The position numbers and the translations under genes were made by a program. Below are positions 41,511-50,223 of a DNA stretch of 60,313 nt, piece by piece. The DNA comes from Saccharothrix sp. ST-888 (lineage in GTDB: Bacteria; Actinomycetota; Actinomycetes; Streptomycetales; Streptomycetaceae). Location: positions 1 through 60,313 of the forward strand of contig NZ_JYJF01000033.1 in NCBI RefSeq assembly GCF_000955975.1, in the 5' to 3' direction. The notes under the pieces were generated by a model. It did no database searches and was not told the origin of the DNA. It saw only the letters and a list, made by a program, of their open reading frames with translations. Within the stretch, counting starts at the first letter, position 1. The number at the start of each line of letters is the position of its first letter.

Positions 41511-43202
41511 TCAGCCCCGGAGGTGCTCCGGCGTGGCAACCGGGCAGACCTTGTGCACGAAGGCCCGGCGGAGCGCGTGGTAGGGCTCGTCCGGGGCCCA
41601 GAAGTTGCGCCGCATCTCGGCCAGCTCCTCCTTCCGGTAGGCCGCGAGCGGCTTCGCCGCCTCGTCCTCCGCGCGCTGCCGCTTCTTCTCCAGCAGCCGC
41701 GCCTCCAACTCCGGCCCGACCGCCAGCGCTTCGGCCTGCCGCACGGTCCAGGACCGGAACTCGGCCGCGCTGCCGGACTTCGTCCGGTCCACCAGGCCGA
41801 GCAGCCGGGCCTGCCGGGTGCCGACCGGCAGCGCGGCCGTGGCCAGCCGGGCCGCCCACTCGCCGCCCACCCGGCGCGGCAGGGTGTACGTCCAGTACTC
41901 GGAGCCGTACAACCCCATCAGCCGGTAGTGCGGGTTGAGCACCGCCGACTCCCGGCACCACACCTCGTCCGCCGCGATCGCCAGCATCAGGCCGCCGGCC
42001 GCCGCGTTCCCGGCCAGCGCCGCGACGGTGAGCTTGTCGCCGGTGGTGAGGATCGCCTCGACCAGGTCGTCCATGGCGTTGATGTTCTGCCAGGACTCCT
42101 CGGCGGGGTCGGCGGCGGCCTCGATCACGTTCAGATGGATGCCGTTGGAGAAGAAGTCCCGGCCAGGCCCGAGCACCAGGACGGAGGTCGGCCGGTCCAC
42201 CGCCTCCCGGTACGCGGCCAGCAGGCGGCGGCACTGCTCCGTGCTCATCGCCCCGCTCGGGAAGGCGAATTCGAGGTAGCCGACCCGCCCCTCCTCCCGG
42301 TAGCGGATCTCCGACCAGGTGTCCCGCCAGGCCGCCGCCACCGGCGACAGCGGCAGCTCCGGCACCTCCGAGAGCAGTCCGCCCAGCACCTGGGCGGCCG
42401 GCAGCTTGAAGGTCGCGGGCCCGCCGGGGGTGCGGCGCGGGCGCAGCTGCGGGATCCAGACGGCCCCGTCCACGGTGGCCCGGCAGATCGCGCCGTCCCG
42501 GGTGGCGAGCACGGTGCCCGGTACGCCGCGCAGTTCGTCCTCGGCGTGCCCGCCGTGCAGGAAGTACTCACGCCCGTACAGCTCGTCCAGCACGCCGGGC
42601 TGCGAGTCCGCGGCCCGCAGCTTGCGCAGCACCGTCCTGGTGTCGTCCACCGCCCAGTCGATCCGCCTGAACTCCTGGGCGTGGTACGGGCGCAGCCGCC
42701 CCTGGACGTCCCAGCGTCCGTAGTCCAGCGGCTCGGGGGCGAACCATCCGATCTCGAAGCGCTCGACCGCCAGCAGGACCGCTTCGAGGGCCGCGTCGGA
42801 GACCTCGTTGCGGTACAACTCGCTCTTCCCGCAGCGCGGTACGGAGTACGGCACCGAGGCCCAGATCGGCCCGGCGTCCATCTCGGCGACGGCCTGCAGC
42901 ACCGTGACGCCCCACTGGGACGCCTCCTCGTGGATCGCCCAGTCCAGCGAGGACGGGCCCCGGTCGCCCTTGGGACCGGGATGCACGATCAGCACGGTGT
43001 GCTGCGACCAGACGTCCTCCGGTATCGCCCGGGTGAGCATCGGCGCCAGGATCAGCTCGGGCCGGAACCGGGCCACCCCGGCCCGCACCGCCTCTTCTCC
43101 GAGAGCGAGTTCGACGCCGACGGCATGGCCCCGGTCCCGCAGTTCGGTGTGAACGCGCTGGGTGAGGCTGTTGAACGCGCTGGCGATCAGCAGGATGCGC
43201 AA
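41511..43202 (-). CDS. hypX: HypX-like hydrogenase maturation protein
   Basis: A 563-residue fusion with two folds. The N-terminal part is a formyltransferase-like hydrolase domain (LLIASAFNSLTQRVHTELRD, VLIVHPGPKGDRGPSSLDWA, with the His-Pro-Gly motif). The C-terminal part is an enoyl-CoA hydratase/isomerase domain (LVLGPGRDFFSNGIHLNVIE, AALAGNAAAGGLMLAIAADE). This is the layout of HypX/HoxX, which makes the active-site carbon monoxide of oxygen-tolerant [NiFe] hydrogenases from formyl-tetrahydrofolate. The TTG at 43202 after GGAGGG matches the family start. No hydrogenase structural or other hyp gene is present in this window. Confidence 0.85.
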   Translation of the reverse strand: MRILLIASAFNSLTQRVHTELRDRGHAVGVELALGEEAVRAGVARFRPELILAPMLTRAIPEDVWSQHTVLIVHPGPKGDRGPSSLDWAIHEEASQWGVTVLQAVAEMDAGPIWASVPYSVPRCGKSELYRNEVSDAALEAVLLAVERFEIGWFAPEPLDYGRWDVQGRLRPYHAQEFRRIDWAVDDTRTVLRKLRAADSQPGVLDELYGREYFLHGGHAEDELRGVPGTVLATRDGAICRATVDGAVWIPQLRPRRTPGGPATFKLPAAQVLGGLLSEVPELPLSPVAAAWRDTWSEIRYREEGRVGYLEFAFPSGAMSTEQCRRLLAAYREAVDRPTSVLVLGPGRDFFSNGIHLNVIEAAADPAEESWQNINAMDDLVEAILTTGDKLTVAALAGNAAAGGLMLAIAADEVWCRESAVLNPHYRLMGLYGSEYWTYTLPRRVGGEWAARLATAALPVGTRQARLLGLVDRTKSGSAAEFRSWTVRQAEALAVGPELEARLLEKKRQRAEDEAAKPLAAYRKEELAEMRRNFWAPDEPYHALRRAFVHKVCPVATPEHLRG

Positions 43203-43740
43203 GGTGCCCTCCGACAGTGGTGTCAGCAGTGCTGTGAAGTCCCCCGGATCTGTCCGTCCCATGGTGCACGCGGGCCCCGACGGCAGTACGCACATCCCGG
43301 CATCACGTCGACTTCACATCACCGGGGCGCGCAGCACAGGACACCCGCCCGACCCCGGGCCGGCTCATCCAACCATGGTCATGCACACGCAACAGCCCCC
43401 GGATGGCCCCAACTCCCGGACTCTCACCGGGTTCGCACAAATCTCCGACCAATCGCCCGTCCGATCCCCAGAACGATCACCCCTGCGATATCCGCCCGAT
43501 ACCCACCCGACCCCCACCCCGCGCGACGATCACCGGACCACCGGCGCCGGTCGGCCACCGGACGTGAAGCAGTGCCGGGGACCTCCGTCCGCAGGGTGGA
43601 GTAGCGTTCGCGCCAGGCCGGCCGGGACGAGGGCTCCGGAACATTGAGGACCGGGTCTCACGGCAGGTCCCAGGCGACGCCCGTGACCGGGGGACGCCCC
43701 CGCACACCGCATTCGACCGACCTGCATCGAGGAACAGCGG
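43203..43740. other. Intergenic region upstream of hypX and the frameshifted gene
   Basis: These 538 bp separate two divergent genes. Composition is C-rich and less biased than the neighbours. A possible -10 box (TAGCGT near 43602) could serve the gene at 43741. No gene, repeat or hairpin is supported. Confidence 0.4.
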
Positions 43741-44162
43741 TTGACCCCGTACTCCCTGGCGTTCTACATGGACGTCGTCGCCACCGGCACCGTGCTCGGC
43801 GCGCGCCCGACGGACTCTCCCGATCGCGTCACCGCCATCCTGGGCCCGGACTTCGGTGAGGCCGTCCTCGACGATCACAACATGGTCCGCGACTACGGCC
43901 TGACCGAGTTCTTCTGGGATCGCGCCTCCGCCGACCACCCCTGGTCGGGCCACCACTTCACCTTGCAGGTCCACAGGCTCGCCCACCGGAACCGCACGCT
44001 CGCCGACAAGACGCTGCGCACCCGCTACGGGCGATTCGCCCCAGGCTTCGGTTCGAGAAGCTGAAGCGCCTGCCGGAGCGGCGCGGCGTCCCCCTGCTGG
44101 AAGTCCCGGACCCGGCGAACGCACCGTACTACCGAACGTTCTGGCAGCCGGATTCCCAGGTC
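43741..44162 (+). pseudogene. Frameshifted and truncated hypothetical gene
   Basis: The TTG at 43741 (GAGGA upstream) opens MTPYSLAFYMDVVATGTVLG and continues with good coding character to TRYGRFAP near 44040, then hits a stop at 44062. In the frame one base earlier, from 44040, the coding sense resumes as RLRFEKLKRLPERRGVPLLE and continues through YYRTFWQPDSQV near 44160. I recall intact Streptomyces proteins that join these two parts. The simplest reading is a single-base indel near 44040 plus loss of the C-terminal part. The function is unknown. Confidence 0.65.
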
Positions 44163-44498
44163 GCCGGGCGGGAGCTCCAACTGCCACCGCTCCACCCCGT
44201 ACCCGGCCAGCAGCCCGTTCAACTCCCGTGCCGCACCGAGCGCTTCACGCCGGCCAGCCACATAGCCCCCGCACCCACAGCCACACATCCGGCGCCAGGC
44301 CCTCCACCGGCTCCCCGAAGAAGTCACCATCCCCGTCCAACTGACCGTCAACTCCCCTTGGTCACAGGCCCAGAACGGGAATCCGTGTACGGACATGCCG
44401 ACAGCCCCGGCACCATCGTCACCGGGCTGACGCCCACCGGGCCACCCCGCACCCGCCAAGGAAAAGGGGTGGTCCGGCAAGTCTTCAGTTGGCTTCAC
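44025..44498 (-). other. Doubtful or degenerate minus-strand ORF
   Basis: A 157-codon frame starting with GTG 44498, 15 nt downstream of the small gene at 44514-44672. One part (GRREALGAARELNGLLAGYG) looks protein-like, but a neighbouring frame gives another protein-like piece (DGDFFGEPVEGLAPDVWLWV). This suggests a gene broken by frameshift. Its 3' end overlaps the frameshifted gene on the plus strand. No family is recognised. Confidence 0.3.
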
Positions 44499-44513
44499 TC
44501 AGGCCACCAGCAC

Positions 44514-44672
44514 TCAGCCCACCGCCCTCTCAGCCGGGCGCACGCGCACCGCATGCGGCTCGCCCGACATGGTGAACGTCAGCTCCAACCGCCCATCCCG
44601 CTTCAGGAACTCAGCCACCCGCTTCTCCGCGCCTGGCCCGAAGAAGTCCGACCGCCGATCCTCCGCACTCAC
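44514..44672 (-). CDS. Small hypothetical protein
   Basis: A 52-residue ORF starting with GTG at 44672. The product begins MSAEDRRSDFFGPGAEKRVA and includes RLELTFTMSGEPHAVRVRPA, with balanced charge and no membrane segment. Its start overlaps the stop of the preceding small ORF by 4 nt (GTGA), a strong sign that both are translated as a coupled pair. No family is recognised. The surrounding patch looks decayed, so these may be remnants of an accessory gene set. Confidence 0.55.
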   Translation of the reverse strand: MSAEDRRSDFFGPGAEKRVAEFLKRDGRLELTFTMSGEPHAVRVRPAERAVG

Positions 44673-44818
44673 GCCGACACCTCACCCGGCCGCCGGGGGT
44701 GATGCCGGTGCACCGCCACCACCTCACGGCCGACCACGATGAACCGCGCCAGAGCCTTGGCCAAAGCCGGGCCGCAGTAGTAACACCGCAACCTGCCCAC
44801 CCGGGGCCGCCTGATCAC
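44669..44818 (-). CDS. Small basic protein with a CxxC-like pair
   Basis: A 49-residue ORF. I choose the GTG at 44818 because GAGGAG lies 8 nt upstream; a GTG at 44824 would be too close to it. The product is strongly basic (RRPRVGRLRCYYCGPALAKA, later VHRHHPRRPGEV), with Cys-Tyr-Tyr-Cys and a histidine cluster that could bind metal or nucleic acid. It is divergent from the NUDIX gene and overlaps the next small ORF by 4 nt. The family is unknown. Confidence 0.55.
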   Translation of the reverse strand: MIRRPRVGRLRCYYCGPALAKALARFIVVGREVVAVHRHHPRRPGEVSA

Positions 44819-44919
44819 CCTCACTTCTCCTCGATTCCCGCCGGAGGAAGGCAGTTCAGCGCATGGGCCAGGCGTCGCGCCGTAGGGGCCGAGACCCGGC
44901 CGGTCGAGGAGGCATGAAC

Positions 44920-45390
44920 GTGGCACGCGCCGAGTACTACGACGATCCCCAGGCCCCGAAACCGAACTCCCTGGTGGTCGCGGCAAGCGCGGTCGTCACG
45001 GACGACAGCGGACGCATCCTGCTGCAACGCCGGGGGGACAGCGGGAACTACGCACTTCCGGGCGGAACCATGGATCTCGGCGAGTCGCTGCCGCAGACGG
45101 CCGTCCGGGAGGTCCGCGAGGAGACCGGGCTGGAGGTCGAGATCACCGGGGTCGTCGGCACCTACACCGACCCAGGGCACGTGATCGCCTACACCGACGG
45201 TGAAGTACGCCAGCAGTTCAACATCTGCTTCACGGCCCGAGTGACAGGCGGATCACTGGCGATCTCGGACGAGTCAACGGACCTCCGATTCGTCGCGGTC
45301 GGCCAGCTCGACGACCTGCCCATCCACCACACGCAACGACTCCGGCTGGACCACTTCCTCGACCATCGGGAACACCCTTATCTGGGGTAG
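44920..45390 (+). CDS. NUDIX hydrolase
   Basis: A 156-residue single-domain pyrophosphohydrolase. The NUDIX box is complete: GGTMDLGESLPQTAVREV followed by REETGLEVEI, fitting Gx5Ex7REUxEExGU, with the glutamates that bind magnesium. Members clean up oxidised or excess nucleotides or hydrolyse nucleotide sugars; the substrate is not evident. I start at the GTG at 44920, 7 nt after GGAGG, because this gives the MARAEYYDDP opening seen in Streptomyces relatives; an ATG at 44914 is too close to the ribosome site. Confidence 0.92.
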   Translation: MARAEYYDDPQAPKPNSLVVAASAVVTDDSGRILLQRRGDSGNYALPGGTMDLGESLPQTAVREVREETGLEVEITGVVGTYTDPGHVIAYTDGEVRQQFNICFTARVTGGSLAISDESTDLRFVAVGQLDDLPIHHTQRLRLDHFLDHREHPYLG

Positions 45391-45410
45391 CTCAGCCGTA
45401 GCTGCCCGGG

Positions 45411-45455
45411 AACGTTCGAGCCCTCCCCCGGATCTCGGAGGAGGGCTCGAACGTT
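45411..45455. terminator. Bidirectional terminator, perfect 16-bp stem
   Basis: AACGTTCGAGCCCTCC at 45411-45426 pairs perfectly with 45440-45455. It lies between the convergent NUDIX and permease genes and serves both. Confidence 0.85.
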
Positions 45456-45471
45456 GCGGACGCGGGTTCGG

Positions 45472-46935
45472 TCAGGAGAGACCGAGGGCCGGCATCAGGT
45501 AGTAGAAGGCGAACACCGCCGCCACCGCGTACAGCGCGACCGGCACCGACCGTCCGCGACCGGCGGCCAGGCGCAGGATGCAGAAGGTGATGAAGCCGAA
45601 GCCGATGCCGTTGGTGATCGAGTACGTGAACGGCATCATCACCATGGTCAGGAAGGCCGGGATGGCGATGGTGAAGTCGCTCCAGTCGATCTCCCGGATG
45701 GAGTTCGCCAGGATCAGGAAGCCGACCGTGACGAGCGCCGGGGTGGCCGCCTGGGCGGGGACCATGGTGGCCAGCGGGGTGAGGAACAGGGCGACCAGGA
45801 AGAGCCCGCCCGTGACGATCGAGGCGAAGCCGGTACGGGCGCCCTCGCCGACGCCCGCCGTGGACTCCACGAAGCAGGTGTTGGCGGAGGAGGAGGTGGC
45901 CCCGCCGAGGGCGGTGGCGACGCCGTCGACCATCAGGATCTTGTTGATCCCGGGCAGGTCGCCCTTCTCGTCCAGCAGGTGCGCCTCGTCGGCGACACCG
46001 AGGATGGTGCCCATCGCGTCGAAGAAGCAGGACATCAGCACGGTGAAGACGAAGAGCACCCCGGTCAGCACACCGACCTGGTGGAAGCCGCCGAACAGGC
46101 TGACCTTGCCGACCAGGCCGAAGTCCGGCGCGGCGACCGGGTTCCCCGGCCAGGCCGGGACGGTGAGACCCCAGTGCAGGGCCGGGATCGTCGCGATCCT
46201 GTCGATGACGACCGCGACCAGCGTCATGGTGGCGATGGAGATCAGGATGGCGCCGGGCACCTTGCGGATCAGCAGCACCAGGGTGAGCAGCAGGCCCAGG
46301 ATGAAGATCAGCACCGGCCAGCCGTTGAGGTGACCGTTACCGCCGAGCTGGAGCGGGACGGTGGTGTGGGCGGCGTCCGGCATCCGGCTGACGAAGCCGG
46401 AGTCGACCAGGCCGACCAGGGCGATGAACAGGCCGATACCGATCGCGATGGCCTTCCGCAGGCCGAGCGGTACCGCACTCATCACCCGCTCGCGCAGGCC
46501 GGTGGCCACCAGCAGCATGATCGCGAAACCGGCCAGCACGACCATGCCCATGGCGTCGGGCCAGGTCATCTTCGGTGCGAGCTGGAGGGCGACGATGGTG
46601 TTGACGCCGAGTCCGGCGGCCAGGCCGATCGGGACGTTGCCGATGACACCCATCAGCAGGGTGGTGAGACCGGCGGTGAGGGCGGTCGCCGTGACCAGCT
46701 GGCCACTGCTCAGATGGGTGCCGTTGAGGTCCGTGGCACTGGCGAGAATGATCGGGTTCAGCACCAGGATGTACGCCATGGTGAAGAAGGTGGCGACACC
46801 GCCGCGGATCTCGCGCGGCAGGCTGGAGCCCCGCTCGGAGATCCGGAAGTAGCGGTCCACGGCGCCCTTGGGGGAGAGCGCGGCGTCCTGGGGAGGCTCG
46901 GGCGACTTGGAGGTCGGCTGGGCCAGCGGAGACAT
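45472..46935 (-). CDS. NCS2-family purine permease (guanine/hypoxanthine type)
   Basis: A 487-residue membrane transporter with about twelve to fourteen hydrophobic segments. The opening RGGVATFFTMAYILVLNPII and the following GLAAGLGVNTIVALQLA, with SSSANTCFVESTAGVGEGAR in the second half, match the AzgA/PbuG branch of nucleobase-cation symporters, which bring in adenine, guanine or hypoxanthine. The substrate-binding region around VESTAGVGEGARTG is intact. The ATG at 46935 follows AGGA. It ends at a bidirectional terminator. The 302-bp upstream region carries a perfect 16-bp dyad. Confidence 0.9.
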   Translation of the reverse strand: MSPLAQPTSKSPEPPQDAALSPKGAVDRYFRISERGSSLPREIRGGVATFFTMAYILVLNPIILASATDLNGTHLSSGQLVTATALTAGLTTLLMGVIGNVPIGLAAGLGVNTIVALQLAPKMTWPDAMGMVVLAGFAIMLLVATGLRERVMSAVPLGLRKAIAIGIGLFIALVGLVDSGFVSRMPDAAHTTVPLQLGGNGHLNGWPVLIFILGLLLTLVLLIRKVPGAILISIATMTLVAVVIDRIATIPALHWGLTVPAWPGNPVAAPDFGLVGKVSLFGGFHQVGVLTGVLFVFTVLMSCFFDAMGTILGVADEAHLLDEKGDLPGINKILMVDGVATALGGATSSSANTCFVESTAGVGEGARTGFASIVTGGLFLVALFLTPLATMVPAQAATPALVTVGFLILANSIREIDWSDFTIAIPAFLTMVMMPFTYSITNGIGFGFITFCILRLAAGRGRSVPVALYAVAAVFAFYYLMPALGLS

Positions 46936-47126
46936 ACGGGTGGTCCTCATCGGGTGGGGGCGGAGGAGGAGGGGTACCCGGTGCGACGGTGGCCGGGTCC
47001 GCCGGGAGCGCCGCGCGGTCAAGGCAACACGCCGGAGCTAACCGGAGCCTCAAGTATGTGTTCCTCGGTCGTGCACGCGCCATCTTCGCGCGTAGAAGGC
47101 ATCCCTTACGATCACCGGCCGGTCGG

Positions 47127-47172
47127 CAGCCGGTCACCGGTGGCCAGGCAGCCGATCACCGGTGACCGGCTG
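47127..47172. promoter_or_regulatory. Perfect 16-bp inverted repeat upstream of the purine permease
   Basis: CAGCCGGTCACCGGTG at 47127-47142 and its exact reverse complement at 47157-47172 flank a 14-nt centre. Each arm itself contains a short palindrome (CACCGGTG or GGTSACC type). It lies in the 302-bp gap between the permease (minus) and DUF2530 (plus) genes. It may be an operator for either gene; nothing else notable is in that gap. Confidence 0.6.
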
Positions 47173-47224
47173 GCCGAAGATCGGACCGCCCACCCGCCTC
47201 TCCTCCTCCCGACCGCCTCCCCCG

Positions 47225-47237
47225 TACGCTTGGGGCC
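47225..47237 (+). promoter_or_regulatory. Leaderless -10 box for DUF2530
   Basis: TACGCT at 47225-47230 lies 7 nt before the ATG at 47238, with no ribosome site between. Confidence 0.6.
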
Positions 47238-47519
47238 ATGCCCAAGACCCCGCTGCGCCCCTCTCCTCCGCCGCTCGAAGCGAACGACGTCATGATCGTC
47301 GGCAGTGGCACGGTGCTGTGGTTCGTCGCCTTCCTGGTGCTGCTGCCGTTCCACAGCACGCTGGACCGGAACGGGCACGGCAACTGGCCCTGGATCTGCC
47401 TGGCCGGCGGCTGTCTCGGGCTGATCGGGCTCTGGTACTGCCGCGCCCGCCGGGACGCCATCAGGCGCAGCGAGGCGGCCGCCCAGGACACCGAGCCCCC
47501 CGCCACTCGGTTGGACTGA
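47238..47519 (+). CDS. DUF2530 small membrane protein
   Basis: A 93-residue protein with a proline-rich head (MPKTPLRPSPPPLEANDVMI), two transmembrane helices (GTVLWFVAFLVLLPF and WPWICLAGGCLGLIGLWYC) separated by a short loop, and an acidic tail. This matches the actinobacterial DUF2530 family, whose function is unknown. The ATG at 47238 lies 7 nt after TACGCT, so the message is probably leaderless. It is followed 52 bp later by the P-type ATPase, which has its own leaderless promoter. Confidence 0.8.
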   Translation: MPKTPLRPSPPPLEANDVMIVGSGTVLWFVAFLVLLPFHSTLDRNGHGNWPWICLAGGCLGLIGLWYCRARRDAIRRSEAAAQDTEPPATRLD

Positions 47520-47558
47520 ATCGCCCCACAGGGGGGCGCATCGGACAAATCGCCCGCC

Positions 47559-47571
47559 TACAGTCGGTCCC
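47559..47571 (+). promoter_or_regulatory. Leaderless -10 box for the P-type ATPase
   Basis: TACAGT at 47559-47564 is followed by 7 nt and then the ATG at 47572. Confidence 0.65.
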
Positions 47572-50097
47572 ATGACGCATCCGGCGGACGAGACAGCGGA
47601 CCCGACCGGCCAGGGTCAGACAGCCCCGGGCGCCCACTCCTCCGGTCTCGGCCCCCGCCACCGGAGCGGGTTGACGGCGGCGGAGGTCGCCGACCGGGTC
47701 GCGCGCGGCCAGGTGAACGACGTACCGGTCCGGTCCAGCCGCTCGGTCCGCGAGATCGTCCGGGCCAATGTGTTCACCCGCTTCAACGCGATCATCGGCA
47801 TCATGTTCGCGATCATCCTGGTCGTCGGGCCGATCCAGGACGGGCTGTTCGGCCTGGTGATCGTCGCCAACACCGGGATCGGCATCATCCAGGAACTGCG
47901 CGCCAAGAAGACGCTGGACAGCCTGGCGCTGATCGGCGAGGCCAGACCGCAGGTCCGCCGGGACGGCGCCGCCCGGCAGATCGCGGTGGCCGAGATCGTG
48001 CTGGACGACACCGTGCTGCTCGGCACCGGAGACAAGGTCGTGGTGGACGGCCTGGTCACCGAGGCGGACGGTCTGGAGATCGACGAGTCCCTGCTCACCG
48101 GCGAACCCGACGCCGTACTGAAGCACCCGGGCGACCCGGTGATGTCCGGCAGCTTCGTGGTGGCCGGGGCCGGCGCCTTCACCGCGACCAAGGTCGGCCG
48201 CCAGGCGTACGCGGCGCAGCTGGCCGAGGAGGCGACCCGGTTCACCCTGGTCCGCTCCGAGCTGCGCAGCGGCATCAACAGCATCCTGCGGTTCATCACC
48301 TATCTGCTGGTCCCGGCGGCGATCGGCCTGATCGTCAGCCAGCTGGCGGTGGAGCGGCACGACTGGCGGGAGGCCGTCCGCCGGATGGTGGCCGGCATCG
48401 TGCCGATGGTGCCCGAGGGCCTGGTGCTGCTGACCTCGGTGGCCTTCGCGATCGGCGTGGTCCGGCTGGGGCGCCGGAAGTGCCTGGTGCAGGAACTGCC
48501 CGCGATCGAGGGCCTGGCCCGGGTGGACACCGTCTGCCTGGACAAGACCGGCACCCTCACCGAGGGCGGCATGGACGTGGTCGAGCTGCGCCCGCTCGCC
48601 CCGGCGCCGGCCGCCGCCGACCCGGGCAGTTCCGCTCCGGGCACCGCTGCCCCGGGCACCGCCGCCCCCGACGAATCCCGGCTCCGGCGCGCCCCGGCCG
48701 AACCGGCCGCACTGCGGCAGGCGCTCGGCGCGATGGGCCGCGCGGACGCCCGTCCGAATCCGTCCATGCGGGCCGTGATCGACGCCTACGGCGGCCCGGA
48801 CGGGGAGGACGGCTGGCGGGTGCTGGAGGCCGTGCCGTTCTCCTCGGCCCGCAAGTGGAGCGGGGTGCAGTTCCTGGAGCCGCAGGGCACCGAGGCCAGC
48901 TGGCTGCTCGGCGCGCCCGACGTCCTGCTGCCTGCGGACCACCCCGCCCTGGGCGAGGTGGACGAGCTGGGTGCCAAGGGCCTGCGGGTCCTGCTGCTCG
49001 GCCGCTCACCGCTCCCGCTGGACGCGCCCGACCCGGCGGGGCAGCTGGACCCGCTCGCCCTGGTGGTGCTCCAGCAGCGGCTGCGCGAGGACGCGTCCGC
49101 CACCCTGCGGTACTTCGAGAGCCAGCGGGTCGAGGCCAAGGTGATCTCCGGCGACAGCGCGGTCTCGGTCGGCGCGGTCGCCTCCCACCTGGGTCTGCCG
49201 GGCGCCGAGCACCCGGTGGACGCCCGTACGCTGCCGAGCGGGTCCGCCGAGCTGGCCGAGGTCGCCGACCGGACCACGGTCTTCGGCCGGGTCACCCCGC
49301 AGCAGAAGCGCGACCTGGTCGGCGCGCTCCAGGCGCGCGGGCGCACGGTGGCGATGACCGGCGACGGCGTCAACGACGTGCTGGCGCTCAAGGACGCCGA
49401 CATCGGTGTGGCCATGGGGTCGGGCAGCGAGGCGACCCGGGCGGTGGCCCAGATCGTGCTGCTCGACGACAGCTTCGCCACCCTGCCCTCGGTGGTCGCC
49501 GAGGGCCGCCGGGTGATCGGCAACATCGAGCGGGTGGCCAACCTCTTCCTGGTGAAGACCGTCTACTCGGTGCTGCTGGCCCTGCTGGTGGTGATCTGCC
49601 ACGTGCCGTACCCGTTCCTGCCCCGGCACTCCACCGTGCTCAGCTCGCTGACCATCGGCATCCCCGCCTTCTTCCTGGCCCTGGCGCCCAACAACGAGCG
49701 GGCCAGGACCGGATTCGTCCGGCGGGTGCTGCGGCTGGCGGTGCCGGGCGGCGTGATCGCCGGTACGGCCACCTTCACCGCGTACATGCTGGCGCGGGCC
49801 GACCACGCGACCGGTCTGAAGGCCGACACCAGTGTGGCCACCCTGACCCTCTTCCTGGTGGCGATGTGGGTACTGGCGATGGTGGCCCGGCCCTACAACT
49901 GGTGGCGGCTGACGCTGATCGGCACGATGGCGGCGGCCTTCGCGCTGGTCCTGTGGGTGCCGTGGCTGTCCGGCTTCTTCGAGCTCTCCCTGGTGGGCAC
50001 CCGGGACCCGTTCGTCGGCGTGGGCATCGCCGTGATCGCGGGGATCCTGCTGGAAGTCGTCTGGCGCTTCATCGTCCGCCGGACCGACGCGCCCTGA
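47572..50097 (+). CDS. CtpE-like cation-transporting P-type ATPase
   Basis: An 841-residue P-type ATPase. The actuator loop has SLLTGEPDAV, the phosphorylated Asp is in DKTGTLTEGGMDVV (Asp near residue 324), and the hinge is MTGDGVNDVLALKDADIGVAM. There is no N-terminal metal-binding CxxC domain and no CPC motif, which excludes the heavy-metal class. The N-terminal region (RANVFTRFNAIIGIMFAIIL) and PMVPEGLVLLTSVAFAIGVV match mycobacterial CtpE, reported to take up calcium. An Ala/Pro-rich insert (about residues 343-365) is not part of the core fold. The start is leaderless at ATG 47572. Calcium transport is inferred from similarity only. Confidence 0.88.
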   Translation: MTHPADETADPTGQGQTAPGAHSSGLGPRHRSGLTAAEVADRVARGQVNDVPVRSSRSVREIVRANVFTRFNAIIGIMFAIILVVGPIQDGLFGLVIVANTGIGIIQELRAKKTLDSLALIGEARPQVRRDGAARQIAVAEIVLDDTVLLGTGDKVVVDGLVTEADGLEIDESLLTGEPDAVLKHPGDPVMSGSFVVAGAGAFTATKVGRQAYAAQLAEEATRFTLVRSELRSGINSILRFITYLLVPAAIGLIVSQLAVERHDWREAVRRMVAGIVPMVPEGLVLLTSVAFAIGVVRLGRRKCLVQELPAIEGLARVDTVCLDKTGTLTEGGMDVVELRPLAPAPAAADPGSSAPGTAAPGTAAPDESRLRRAPAEPAALRQALGAMGRADARPNPSMRAVIDAYGGPDGEDGWRVLEAVPFSSARKWSGVQFLEPQGTEASWLLGAPDVLLPADHPALGEVDELGAKGLRVLLLGRSPLPLDAPDPAGQLDPLALVVLQQRLREDASATLRYFESQRVEAKVISGDSAVSVGAVASHLGLPGAEHPVDARTLPSGSAELAEVADRTTVFGRVTPQQKRDLVGALQARGRTVAMTGDGVNDVLALKDADIGVAMGSGSEATRAVAQIVLLDDSFATLPSVVAEGRRVIGNIERVANLFLVKTVYSVLLALLVVICHVPYPFLPRHSTVLSSLTIGIPAFFLALAPNNERARTGFVRRVLRLAVPGGVIAGTATFTAYMLARADHATGLKADTSVATLTLFLVAMWVLAMVARPYNWWRLTLIGTMAAAFALVLWVPWLSGFFELSLVGTRDPFVGVGIAVIAGILLEVVWRFIVRRTDAP

Positions 50098-50146
50098 CCC
50101 CCGCCGGCATCCCACTAAACATCAACCGGACCCAACCCAGCCCCCG

Positions 50147-50168
50147 TTCGCGCAGTTCCCCACGCTCC
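50147..50168. repeat. Solo half of the dispersed inverted repeat
   Basis: TTCGCGCAGTTCCCC followed by a diverged ACGCTCC matches one arm of copies A-D. No opposing arm is found nearby, so it is a degenerate half-copy between the ATPase gene and the small membrane protein gene. Confidence 0.5.
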
Positions 50169-50223
50169 CGAGGGTTACCCCTCGCCCCGGATTGGAAGGA
50201 TCCTGTGGGAACAAGGGGGCGCG

